Assembly (NCBI RefSeq): GCF_910596095.1
Contig: NC_056544.1
Location: 13,563,155 to 13,627,154, forward strand
Length of the DNA stretch: 64,000 bases
Direction of reading: 5' to 3'
Source of the DNA: Thunnus maccoyii
Taxonomy: Eukaryota; Chordata; Actinopteri; Scombriformes; Scombridae
This document shows, piece after piece, positions 25,901-38,200 of the stretch. The notes under the pieces are model-generated. The model did not search any database and was not told the DNA's origin. It saw only the letters and a program-made list of their open reading frames with translations. Every line of letters begins with the position of its first letter. Position 1 is the first letter of the stretch. The position numbers and the translations under genes are program-made.

Positions 25901-26654
25901 GTGCTCCCATTAGTTTCCCTCCAATGGTTAAGCTACCTTCTTTGCTAGCAGCAACTTTTAGTAACGTTGCAGTTGTAGCAACAAAACTATGCTGTCATAA
26001 CCTTCAACAAAAATCTAATCAAACAACATGTATGTAACTTATTCTACTGAGTAGTATCTATTCAGAGCAAATCTTCAAGTGAAAAGGCTAACCTACAGTA
26101 TGTTTAGGCAAATATTGAAGCTTGTAGTTTACCTTTACCAAATAATCTGTTTAAATAACGATAGCGCTAATTTAAAATGTGCTCATGCCACCCACTAAAG
26201 CACAGTTATAGATTCACAATGGTTTAAAAACTGTAGTATCATCGAAGTTGTTAATTTAAGCAGTCTTGAGTAAATTTCACACTCACCAGTCTCAAAGAAT
26301 CATTCAGACAATTAAAACAAAAAATGTCAAGTCTGATGATAGGAGTTGAAATTTGATGCACATTAAGTTTACACACACACATTAAGTTCAGTCTCTGTCA
26401 GGTGACCTTTTACTTTCATTATTCATAGTCACAGGATTTTTAAAGACAAATATTTAATAACAAAAATTATTAACCAAGTAGAGTGGAGCATGACTTGAAT
26501 GTGAAATTATTTGGACGCAAAATATCGAGAACATTAAGTAGAAAAATGGTGAACAAGATCATGTTGCTGTAGCAGGCAGAAAAAGATTAGAAAGGCCACA
26601 TGGAGGCAGTATGGGACACTATCCATCCATTACATGTGGGCACACACACAGGTA

Positions 26655-27325
26655 TGGGGAAACTACTTTAAAACTGCAGTTTACCAAACTACCAGCCACT
26701 TCACAATGAAAAGTAGTTAAACTACATCTTAACTACCCAAAAAATTTAGCTTTTCAAACTAAAACCACTTTCAAAAAGTAGTTCAAGTACATCCAAACTG
26801 AATCACGGGAAATTATCACAATCTGAGTCTGGAACCTCAAATTGTTACATGGAGGTACAACTGAACTGACACTGAGTAAAGTGTAGGTGTGTTTGATTTA
26901 GGGACTAGGGCAGGCCAGTCCTCAGTTAAGCAGCCAGAGGATGTGTTTTAAGGAGAGGATAGGGAGCAATTGTTGAGGTGGAATCAGGAAAATGCTAAAT
27001 TTCTAGGGAAATTTATAGTATTCAATCGCAGACATCTTGGTTGCAAACCATAGGTGATTTTAATCAAAAAGCAGGTGATAGTCATTAAATGACAATGGTG
27101 GCCAATGAGCTGTGGCATTGTGCCATATTGTATTGCAAAAAACGTTATGAGAATACTATGAATATGTAGTTTATATTTAACTACCTTAAGTACATGAGCC
27201 AAAGTAGTTAACTACTGAAAAAACTATTGAGATTTGAATGTAGTTAAACTACCACCCAACTATTGCAAATTCTAGTTGAACTACTTAAGTACATGTAGTT
27301 AACTGCTCCTCAATACACACAGCAA
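26655..27325. repeat. Imperfect inverted repeat rich in AGTAGTTAAACTAC
   Basis: Arms at about 26655-26800 and 27165-27325 are made of the same short words (tagttaaactac, aagtagttcaa, agtacat) in opposite orientation around about 360 bases of other sequence. Outer ends resemble each other: 'ggtatggggaaactac' and, on the other strand, 'gtgtattgaggagcagttaactac'. This suggests a decayed non-autonomous DNA transposon. Confidence 0.45.
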
Positions 27326-27621
27326 GAGAGTGACAGTGAAGATTTTAGTGATATACCCATAGCTGTCATTTCACAAATCAAAATATGGGAGCTTGATTTG
27401 TCTATTGTATGTGTTTGCTTGATTTTAACTTGCACCGCTTACTTATACTAAATCAATCCAAAGTGCAAAAAATACAATTGTGCTGTAAGAAGAATGATGG
27501 ATTGCTGTCGGCACATGAACATCAAAACAAACAGTGCTTCCAATCTGAAATATCAAAAGGAAATATTCTGACCCTTGCTGCCCCTTTCTCTCTTCATCTG
27601 ACTTTTTCTGTCTCACAAGTA

Positions 27622-27674
<53 letters not shown>

Positions 27675-27678
27675 ACCT
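27622..27678. repeat. (CA)n microsatellite
   Basis: About 25 CA units with one interruption near the end. It is the longest pure dinucleotide run in the middle spacer. Confidence 0.95.
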
Positions 27679-28299
27679 GCAAGCCTTCTGCCAAATAACA
27701 ATGAAAGCATTCAATAAACAAAGATAAGCTGTCCTTGGTTCTTACTGGCCCTTGTTATGCATTATACTGTTTAATTAAAAAGGTAACTTGATATTCAGTT
27801 CAAAAGAAATGTTATAATTATTTTTTGCCCTCTTGGCCAAGGCAATTATTTCATTACTCATCACTGATTATTATAACCTGGTCAAAATAAGTCTGTTACC
27901 TCTTTTTATGTGTTAGATAGCAAAAATACCATTGATGTCAAATGTTCCTTTCATTCTGTGGCTCTCTATACTTATTGAGTGAATTACTGAGCTTTTTCAC
28001 CTTAACTCATTCATTTACAGGATTTCTCATGTAAGTAGATATGGGAAAATTAAGTGGTGATAACATACTTTGTGGATCATTCATTAGTCTTATATTTAGT
28101 GAACAACACAAGAAAGGTAAGTACTGCATAAAGTGAAATAATCAAATAATATATATAAAATCAACACACAAAATGTCTCATTACCTCCTTATGCCATTCA
28201 GTATATTCTCATTATTTTCTTTATAAAATGTGTTTTACTGTTTTTTCTTTCTTTCAAATGTGTAGCCAGTGATAGCCAGTGATAATTGGACCCATTACT

Positions 28300-28510
28300 G
28301 TAAAATGGAGAAGAGAAGACAAAAAAACTGCTGCTTCTTTGGTCTCACCTACCCACGCCTGCTGCTGCTGCTGTCTGACCGACCTGTTGAGAGAGGCAAA
28401 GCACATCTACCCCCCTCCCTCCTTCCTTTCTCTGGCCGAGCCATTAGCCATGAATTATGGTGCTGCTACCATCACGGCCAATTGTCTGGATGAAAAGCAG
28501 ACTCTGCCTC
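28300..28510. promoter_or_regulatory. Candidate conserved noncoding element about 2 kb upstream of vwa5b2
   Basis: A non-repetitive block includes GCCATTAGCCATGAATTATG near 28439-28458 and then CCATCACGGCCAATTG. The mix of ATTAG, AATTA and CCAAT words is typical of homeodomain-bound elements. It carries an open frame but no family motif, and there is no splice context. Regulatory role is inference. Confidence 0.3.
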
Positions 28511-28934
28511 ACTTACCGTTGTGTGTTAGCTTGTGCCTGAACAGCAGGTACACGATCATAGTTTCTGATCAGCTCTGTGGTTTAGGTCAGAGCAGGTAAG
28601 CAGATGACATTTCAATCAACAGAGAATGTAGGTAAGTGCAGAGCTGCACGCAGTGAGGCTTTGGGGTCTACTGAAAGGGATATTTGAATTCTTACATACC
28701 AGTTGCCTCATACTGGAAATTGATTTCATGTAGTTACTCTAGATTATGGTTGGAGATATGTCTTAAGGTAGTTCATACAAGAACCGACCAAACAATCTGT
28801 TTGTACATGCAGATTATTTTTATCCTGTTGTTTTATACCATATTTCTAAAGTCATATTCAGACATATGACTGTACTCTGTGAAATGATTGTTTTCCTTAT
28901 AGGGCAACTGGTGGATTTGTGGAAAGAGAGAGAA

Positions 28935-28992
28935 AGACACAGAGAGAGAGAGAGAGAGAGAGGGGGAGAGAGAGAGGGAGAGAGGAGAGAGC
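28935..28992. repeat. (GA)n microsatellite
   Basis: A GAGAGA run with a few GGG interruptions. Confidence 0.9.
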
Positions 28993-29489
28993 AGGATCTT
29001 ATACCAGGAAAACTCCTACCGCTGTATCACTGGGAAACCTGCGAACAGATGTGATGGTGGAGTGATGCAGAGCCTGGACACAGAGGCAAATTATCAGACA
29101 CTGCACTGAACAGTACAGTAAGTGTTCCTGGATGATTATTTTGCTTGTTATCTGCAGCTTGTAACTGACAAAATGGGACTGCAGTGTTGCCCAGAGCTAA
29201 CTCTTGGCCAGCTATGCTACTGCAAACACCCAGACAGAATAATTAAACCTCACAGAATGAATGCACTTGTAAGATTTGAGTTTACTTTTAATTTTTTTGC
29301 TATGACAACTTTGCCATTTACAGTAACAAAATGTATCATTGACTGTATTTTTTTCTATATATAAATTGACTATTTTTTGCATTTTCAGGGAGAACTTTCC
29401 AAGGTTGATGTGTGTATGTGTACTGTTTTCATTCTGTACTGAGTGTTAATATACTGTAATTAAGAGCACGCACACAGATGCACATGCAC

Positions 29490-29526
29490 TTGAATGAGAA
29501 AGTGTGTCCAAACTTTTGACTGGTAT
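29490..29526. mobile_element. Fragment resembling the end of a Tc1-like transposon
   Basis: The text 'tgtgtccaaacttttgactgg' preceded by 'gaatgagaaag' matches a sequence I recall at the ends of Tc1/mariner-type elements in fishes. Only this end is visible; no partner end or transposase was found nearby. Confidence 0.4.
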
Positions 29527-30048
29527 TGCACATGACACACAACTCTGAATTTTAAAGAAGTAATTATCTATGCAGCACATCTCTTCTCTCACACTATTAA
29601 AAATCAACAGACAGTCTCTCAAGCTTATTAATCAGCATTGCCACAGTTGTGAGTCTCAGCAGTCTACAGAGGGGCGCAATGTTGTACTTTTCCTTTTGTG
29701 TGTATTCTGACAGCGCCAGTTTGCCCTACTTTGACAAACCAGGCATTTATTTGCCTGTTATGAGCTGAGAGCACAGTAGCCAGATGGAGGCTGTTGATCT
29801 TTTTAGAACAGTAGATGTGAAAAGACCATTAGCTGGATCACAGCAAACACACAGACGCGCGCGTGTGTGTACACAAACTTGCATGCGTACATACACACAC
29901 ACAAATTTGTGCAGTCTACCAAGCTGTGATCTGCACACTGGCCCCTGCACCTGCTGCACTTAAAGTTATTAAGTGGTAGAATTATTGCTTGAGTTACATG
30001 GAAACTCTGAGAGAAATTGTATGATTAGTTAACAAGTTTCTGTTGTCC

Positions 30049-30124
30049 TATAAATAGAAGAGTCTACCACCCTGCTACTGTCAGCGAAGAGTGCAGCTCA
30101 GTGAGAGAAAGTATGACAGCAGTT
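30049..30124 (+). promoter_or_regulatory. vwa5b2: TATA box and likely first non-coding exon of vwa5b2
   Basis: TATAAATA at 30049-30056 is followed about 70 bases later by a strong donor, GTAAGT at 30125. A matching acceptor with a good pyrimidine tract ends at 30540, and the vwa5b2 ATG is at 30614. A start near 30080 would give a non-coding exon of about 45 bases spliced to 30541. Confidence 0.45.
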
Positions 30125-30613
30125 GTAAGTCCATGTAGATTTGCATACAGATTGGCCACTGATAGCATATGCAAGACATGATGCATAGAGTAGTAAGTGT
30201 GTACCTGCAGTGTTAATGATTGACCAAGCCTCTTACACTCAAACTATCACAGTTGGTTGCTAAGAGCCTGAGGAGAAGTGATAGCTTAGTTACATGTCCA
30301 AGAGCTAATACTGTATGTACATGCTAATAGGTACCAGGCAGGCATATATACATAAAATGTGTGAAACCAATAAGCAGTTTAGATGCTTTTAATCAATGCA
30401 GCAAAATATCTGGTCTGAATTAATCAAGTTTGCTTGTTTGGCATAACACTTGATTTGCAAAGATCATTGTTATTGCGCACTGAATGGAAAATGAGAGAAT
30501 TAAAATGCACACTCACATATTCCCCTTCCTGTCTGCTCAGACCATTTCACTGGTCTGTTTACCTGTGTTCTCATGCAACCAGCAGAGTAGAGGCTTGTTG
30601 GTGCCCTAAAAAG

Positions 30614-33600
30614 ATGGTGGGACTGAGAAACCGCTCTACATGGGAACCATTGCTACTCAAGGCCTCCTGCATCAAATCCTGTGCTAATGGCTGCTCCCTG
30701 GGCATCACTGCACACCTTACCTATGCCAACGCAGACATAGAGTCTGTTGAAGGTGAGTGGAGGGTGCACAGGGGATACATTCTTGTAAGACCTGTAAATT
30801 TCTAGAAACTGCATTCAGATTCAGTTTAGAAAGCTTTGACTAATACCAAAGTAAAATTTATTGTAACAGGGCAGGCTAGAAAAATGACTTGACAAAACAG
30901 TGGTCTGCATCAAATGTGACTGTAATAATTTCATCAGCCAGCTCATTATTATCTGAAAGGATGGCAGTTGTTCAGCAAAAAAGGCTAATGAAATTCAGCA
31001 AAACAAATTTATTCAATTTAAATTCACCACTATAAAATCTTGTCATGTCAAGCAATTGATATCTGAGAGGCTGTTATTTAATGTAGGCTAAGCTAGTAAC
31101 CTCATAATCACTCTTTTGTGGAACTGGTCACAAACAGCAGACGTGTTACTGGACATGAAGGGTCACAAGTAGACATTACTTCATTTAATGGGTAACAAGC
31201 ATTTTTTTTCTGTGAGGTCTGAACTATGACATGTTTAGAGATACAAAGACAGTAGTAAATATTTAAAAAATAGAACAATAATATTCAGTACCAAGAAGAG
31301 AATTCAATTTGGGATAAAGTTTATCTAAAACTGATGATTAGTTGAAAGATTCAGATTCAGATTTAATAATCCACACACATATTAATCCTGAATAAAGCTT
31401 TTGATTTAGGATGGATTTAAGTATGTTGAGGGTGACTTGGATATTGCAGAATTTGCCTTCTTTGGGGAATCAGCTTTTTTCATTCAAGAGACAAAAGTCA
31501 GGGACGATTGGTATTTTTTCTTTGCTTTGAAGGAATGAGAATGACAATAGTGTTTATTAAAACAAGCACAGTGAGTACTCTATCATACTATAGGCACAAG
31601 AAGAAAGGTGCAAGAGCTAAAATCAATCATAAAGGGCATTTAGCTCATGAAGATTAATAGCAAGGGAAATGCACCAGTGATTAAAATAGTAAAAACCTAA
31701 ATAAACCCTTAAGACAATTATCATGCTTACAATATATCTGCCGCGCTTTGAAATACTGTTGTAGTTACAAGTCGTGTAGTTTCATTGCTTTCTTGTTTGA
31801 CACAAAAGTATTTCAAAATCTTGTATTCTTTTTTCCAGGTGTGTTTGTGTACCCTCTGGGGGAGAAGGAGGTTGTGGTGGGCTTTGAGGCTGTGATCGCG
31901 GGCCGGCTGGTGGGGGTGCAGATCCAGAGCCGAGGGAAGCTGCAGGACTGCTGTTTGGATTGCTGCGCGGGATCTGGTCTTGAAGGCTACTGTGGGAATG
32001 GCCGGGAGTGGGGCTGCTGTGGGAGCTCCAACATGGACATGCAATGCACCAATGGTGAGTGGCGGAGGGGAGAGGAATGCGGTGAGGGAGAAGATCTGAT
32101 GTTAATGTGCATATATATCTATTTGACATGATTTCATAACGTTAACAAGTAAGACATTAGATATGCATTTATGTTGAGCCATCACATTACACATGCTTTT
32201 GGGGCTACACATTATCATCAATCAGCCTTCTAATAAATAAGCCCAACAGTAAATGAGCAGTCATGAACTTAATTTACTTACAGATAAAGCTACTCTGTTC
32301 TGCAGACACTCTAGATTTACAAAACCCAGACCTGATGAGGACTATCTGAACATCAACAAATGTATCAAGCTCTATATATTAATGAAATACTTACTTGAAA
32401 TGCCCATAAAACATGATACAATTATCTCTTAGCTCAGAAAATAAATTGGGTAAGACTGAAGAGAAAAATTGTCATTTGTACTGTATCATTTCATCCACTG
32501 AGGACTGTTGTCTGCTGTTGTAATGATCTGGTCTCAACATGAATACAAATATAGCTACAGTATGTCCCTTCTCTGTCCTGTTTTAGCTTCACTGAGGATA
32601 GAAAGGACAGACAACAGAGGCAAATAGATTTGGCTGCCTGCCTAATGGTGAAATGGCGTTCACTTAGTACAAACATAAATCAACCTGAAGTGCATAGTAT
32701 TTTATTGGAAACGGTGGTATCATGAACATGGAATAATTTCCCTACTGCAGCCTACACCACACAAATTTAGGGATTTCTTTTACAGTCTTTGGTTATTTAT
32801 AATTTAAGGAAAGTGTGATTAACCTTTTGTCTGTTTTAACATGTGAGTACCTGCTGTATTTTATCTCCAGGGCATCTAATCCTGGATGAAGACCTGGAAA
32901 GAACTACCTTCATCGTGGGCACAGGGGTCATTGGCCCCATGGATATAGTTTCTGTTATCATAAGCACCACACTTGAACTCCCCACGTTAGAAAACGGAGC
33001 AATCCGCATCGTCTACCCAACATTGCTTACCCCGATTGTCACAGGCCAGATGCCAGTGAGCAGGAGTGAAAATGGGGGGAAATCAGAAGAGATTGGGTAC
33101 ACCACAATATTTATGTCACAACTAAGTAAAAATACTTTGAAATGCTTTATCTGACATTGTACATTTCACAAAATGTATATAATCTAGACTAATCACTGCT
33201 TGTTCAACATGTATTAACAGTATCTGGTTTTCTCAAATAACCTACATTGCTATCCTCCTCAGACCAACCAGCTGTTTTGGTGCAACCTCAGGAAAACAAG
33301 ACCGGGTCCTAGATTCTGAGCAGCAGTGTGCCCATGCCATCTTCACCAATCCAGCTGCCAACTTAGCACCCTATGAACTCAACTTCCAGCTGCTGGTCAG
33401 AGGGGCCTGCCTACTGGCCGGTACTTCCTCTCCTCTCAAATCATTTTGATTCACTGGTTCTTGACTCAGCCATTTGTGAAATATTGAAAGTAAAATATGT
33501 GTGGGCAATTTCATCAGAAAACAGAGAGGGCCTGAATCCAAACACAGCCAGACCACCAAATCCAAAGGGGGAGTCAACAGGAGGAAGTAATCTCCTGTCC

Positions 33601-35124
33601 TTTTTTCCATTTTATTATCTTATCCTAAATCAATTCTCAGGACTGGAGAGCCCCACTCATGCCCTGAGGGCAGATGCAGACCCGAGCGCCCAAAGTGCCT
33701 CTGCCACCTATATCACCTTGGCTCAGGAGCATCCATATGACAGACACATAGAGATCATTCTGCACCTCAGTGGTGAGCAATTTAAAAGCTGTCTCCCAAA
33801 ATATTCTTCCTGCCTTGTTTTGTTTGTTATTTTTCAGATTTTTGACTGTGACTTCCATTCACACAACTCTGTCACAGAACCTCACAGCCCATTGGTCATT
33901 ATAGAGAGAGGCAGGCTCTCCTTCAGCCAATATGAACAGCTGATCTGTTCCCGCCGTGATTTCATTCGCTGCACCCGCAAAGATTCTGAACCTGAGAGGA
34001 AGGTCAGTGAATCGCCACACTGCTTTACTACCTCTATTTGCCTTTGATATCTCATTCTCTTTGATATGTATTTGTCCTAACCCTGTTACTGCATGTAATA
34101 AAAGCTAACATGCCGATGTTCCACTTGGCCTGCAGCTGGAGTTTGTGAGGAAGCGGTACCACAAGGACATTCTGAGTAGCCCCGTCTTGATGCTGAACTT
34201 TTGTCCTGACTTGCTGTGTGAACCTCTGGAGCTGAACAAAGCCACCAGAGAGCTGCTGTTCCTTGTTGACCGTAGTGGCAGTATGAGTGGAACCAACATC
34301 CGTCGTGTAAAGGTGAGCTGCACAGAAAAAAAAACATACCAATGAAGAGGAGGTTAGTGTACATATATGGGACTGTAATTTTGTGCATTGATGTTGCTTT
34401 CTTCTTACAGGACGCCATGGTGGTAGCATTGAAGAGTCTCCCTTCTGGCACCATGCTCAACATTGTTGGCTTTGGCACCACCATCAAGCCCCTGTTCACC
34501 TCCAGCAAGCTCTGCACTGATGTTGGTTTCACACATAATTTGAATCTGCATTTATTTAGAGAGATTCCAGCGAAAGAAATTATATATTATATACCAGTAA
34601 AAGAGAATACATCGAACATTTGGATCATGTTTCCTGAAAGCAGATGTTTGTCAACCATGTAGGACAGTCTGTTCTAGTTTGTCTGTTCTCTGTCCATCTC
34701 TAATCAGGCAATAGGTCAGTTCCTTGGGTTGCCTTAGTAGCGGAGTATCAGGTTTTATCCAGACCAGGGGCTGCAAGGACAAACAGCCTTTGCACACCAC
34801 TCCTGACCATATGGTGACCTTTCATGCATTTTCAGTAAGGCAGGAGATGTCCCTCCATCACCTCTCTCGTCAGGCATGTTTGTCCACAGTGTGATTTGAG
34901 GTGGTTTTAAGGCAGGTGCTAATGTGTGTGTATGTTTGCTCTCTCTTTATTAGAGAAGGTCCGATTCAATTCTTTCCTGCCCTTGCAGGGTAATTGGGGC
35001 ATCTGATATCAAACAGTGAATTTATCCTGACAACATAGATGATGTTTGCACAGGCAACGTCATGGACAGGTGTTGTTTTCTGATTTTTGCTTCTAATGTT
35101 CTAATCTTTGTAGTAGATCTGATA

Positions 35125-35167
<43 letters not shown>

Positions 35168-35200
35168 TCTCTCTCTCTCTCCCTCTCTCTCTCTCTCTCT

Positions 35201-35247
<47 letters not shown>

Positions 35248-38200
35248 GTCACTCTAATGCAGGCATATGAGTATGTCCAGAGGATGAGAGCTGACATGCG
35301 AGGCACCAACCTACTAGGAGCACTGTCCTGGGTGTACCAACAGCCTATGCAGCGCTCATATCCTCGCCAGGTCTTCATTGTCACTGACGGATCCATCACC
35401 AATGTGGCTAAAGTGCTGGAGCTGGTCCGCAGAAACACATGTGCTGGCAGGTACAGAGACTAAGCTGTCTATTAGAAATATAAGTGTTCTACACAGAGGT
35501 GCCAGTAGGATGTCCAATATGAGGCAAAGACACACAAAATGGATAGTCTATTCATTTTAACAACAAAGATTTATTCTATAACTGACATGTGATAGGAAAC
35601 ATGGGAAGCATCACTGTTGGAGACAAGGAAGCAGCCATCTTGTAGAACTGAGACCAAAGCACTGTGAAAGACAGAAAAGAAAGGGCTGAGGTAATTTTCA
35701 GCCCCGCCCAGTAATCCCGTTAAGTGCTCTCCTCTGCAATAAGAGTCACGCCCCTCTGGTTTTCCCAAGGCCCTTCAGCAATGCACAATAACTCCATTTA
35801 TCCCTCATCAGTATTCTCCTGTTGGACTGACTTTCTCCACTGTGATTTGGCTGTCCCTGCACAAACTATCTACATGGTTGTTGTTTCTTTGTCACTCATG
35901 TCATTCATCTAATTTAACGTATTATGTATTATGTAAATTACATTGCAAACTGACTACAATCTCTATCCGTAGCACCAAAAATAGGGTTTATTGTCTTGTT
36001 TTTATATCATTATAGTTTTCTGTCTTCTTATTTATGTAGCGCTAACAGTATTTAGTCATTCAGAAAGATCTGCTGTTTTTAGAGACAACACTCAAGATCT
36101 CAGCCTTTTTAATTATTCTGTCCCCTGCTCTTTTCAAACTCTCAATTAGCCAAATAGCTTGTGATCCCTCTGAGCGCCCAAATAACAGTTCTGTCTGTGT
36201 GATGACTCCAAATTTTCTCTCCTGGGACACAAGAAAGTCTATGTATGCCATTATGTTTCACAAAGAGATGCTTGTTGTAAATCTGAGATGTTGCAAATGA
36301 CTGGTGCTTGATTTGCTCAGATAGTAAAACCAAATGACAGAAAAACACACACTGTACAGTATGTATAGTGCAAAGCATCAAGGACCACTCAGTAATAGAA
36401 GATGAAAGATAATTCTCACATGATAATTGAGGTATAATACCTTGATTTTCTCAGGGGATGTGATGAAAATGTAACATGTCTATCACCTCTGCAGATGCTT
36501 TGGCCTGGGCCTGGGTCCCCGAGCCTGCAGGAGACTCCTGCAGGGCGTTGCCAAACTGACAGGAGGTACTACAGAGTTCTTGGATGATGAGGAGAGACTC
36601 CAGCCCAAGGTCTACAGCACTACAGCAATGCCACCTATTGGAGAACATAATATTTGCAGAATAATTATAGGCATAATCTGACTTTGAATGATGAAAACAT
36701 AAAGCATTTGACTTTTTGCATGTCACTAGCCACTAGTCCTTTGTAAAACAATACATTATAAAGCCTTTAATTTGAAAATATTGTGATTAATCTAACTCCT
36801 CAGTTAATCAAGTCCCTGAAAAAGGCCTTTGAACCTGTGCTGACTGATGTACGGATTGACTGGTACCTGCCCGAAAACATGGAGGCTCTGCTTTCACCCA
36901 ACGAAATCCCTCCACTCTACCCTGGAAATCGCCTCATTGGATATTGTACTCTGTATGATATGACAAATTTCAAAGCCAAAAAGACAGAGGTATACTTCAG
37001 TGCATTCATTAAGTAAACCTCTGCTTGTGTCTGCAGAGGAAAATAAATCTAACTTTCATATATATTTTTTTACATTTTATTTTTGTCTCAGGGACGGGGC
37101 TATAAAGGTGTACATCGTGGCTCCACGGGTTCAGATTTTTGCCAGTCAAATGATGAGCTTTCACCACCTCCTGCCTCTGAGCTAATGCCGGTGGTGACAT
37201 GTGCAGATGGTGCTGACTTGGAGGAGGCACTGAGGGAGATCTCCCGAGAAATCTCCTCTGAGTTCTCCTGTGCCAGAGACACAGACCCTGGCACCAGCCC
37301 AGGTCAGTCAGACATTAATGGAAAACTTACATTAGCCTCCTGAACCCCTCATGTCACAGTGATTAACACTTGGTGTTTGTCCACTCTAGGTGTGGAGCTA
37401 GACTGGTCCAGTGATGTGAGGAGGAGGATCCAGGAGAGCTCTTACATCCAGGAGCAGTACGTCCTCACTCGCTGCTCCCTCAGTTGTGAGCGGAGTCTAC
37501 AAACACAGTCCCACTCGCACATACACGCCTCGTCCAACTCTGACTCTGCAGACAGGGCCTTTCTGCCTGACCCGCACTCCTCTGGTTCAGTGCTGGATAC
37601 AGGATCTTTACCCCAAGGCCTTGAGAAGATGCCCCTTCCAGAACAGAGATCATCCCTGTCTCGCTGGGCAGACTCAGCATGGCAGCAAAACCTCTCAGCT
37701 GAAGCCCCTGGTAATGGGGTGAAAAAGGTAATGGTAACATTCCTACATTCCTGCAGATGACTGACAGACTGCTATAACATGACATGAAAAGATGTCCCCT
37801 AGCACAGCTACAATAGTTTCATAGCAAAAAATGTTTTCATCAGTCTGTTTTTCTCTTTCCACTACTTTGTGACAAGTTTCAACAATCATACCGGGAGAAA
37901 TCTATTGTAGAAAAATGAAAGATACCAATTTGTCCACAAATAGACAAGAATATAAGACATATTGGTTTTTCTGAGAAAGGGGTGCAACCTCTAGCTGTCT
38001 TGCTCTTACTGGACTATAAGTATTGAGGGTTGTTGAAAAGTGTTCTGAAACCATACCTGATGAGCCAGGTTAAGGGTACACTGTGAAAGAAAATTTAAAA
38101 GTTCCTTAAAGAGTAACTCCTGGATATCACAAAATATGACAAATGTTCACAGATGTTGTTTGCTCTTTGTCTGCCTAGACTACCTTTTGTTTCCTTCTCA

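Larger units (their letters stand above)
20776..30040. other. About 9 kb spacer without coding exons
   Basis: No exon with a recognisable family motif, RNA gene or complete transposon was found. Contents: a dispersed repeat at about 21.5-21.9 kb, a GT run at 22.7 kb, a GC-richer block at 22.7-23.0 kb, an inverted repeat at 26.7-27.3 kb, a long CA run at 27.6 kb, a second composition island at 28.3-28.6 kb, a GA run at 28.9 kb and a Tc1-like end at 29.5 kb. The remainder is AT-rich sequence in which I see nothing. Confidence 0.5.

Noticed and set aside
35022-35438. Long - strand open frame with repeated Arg-Glu
   Set aside because: It is the antisense of vwa5b2 exon 9 plus the translated (CT)n(AT)n microsatellite.
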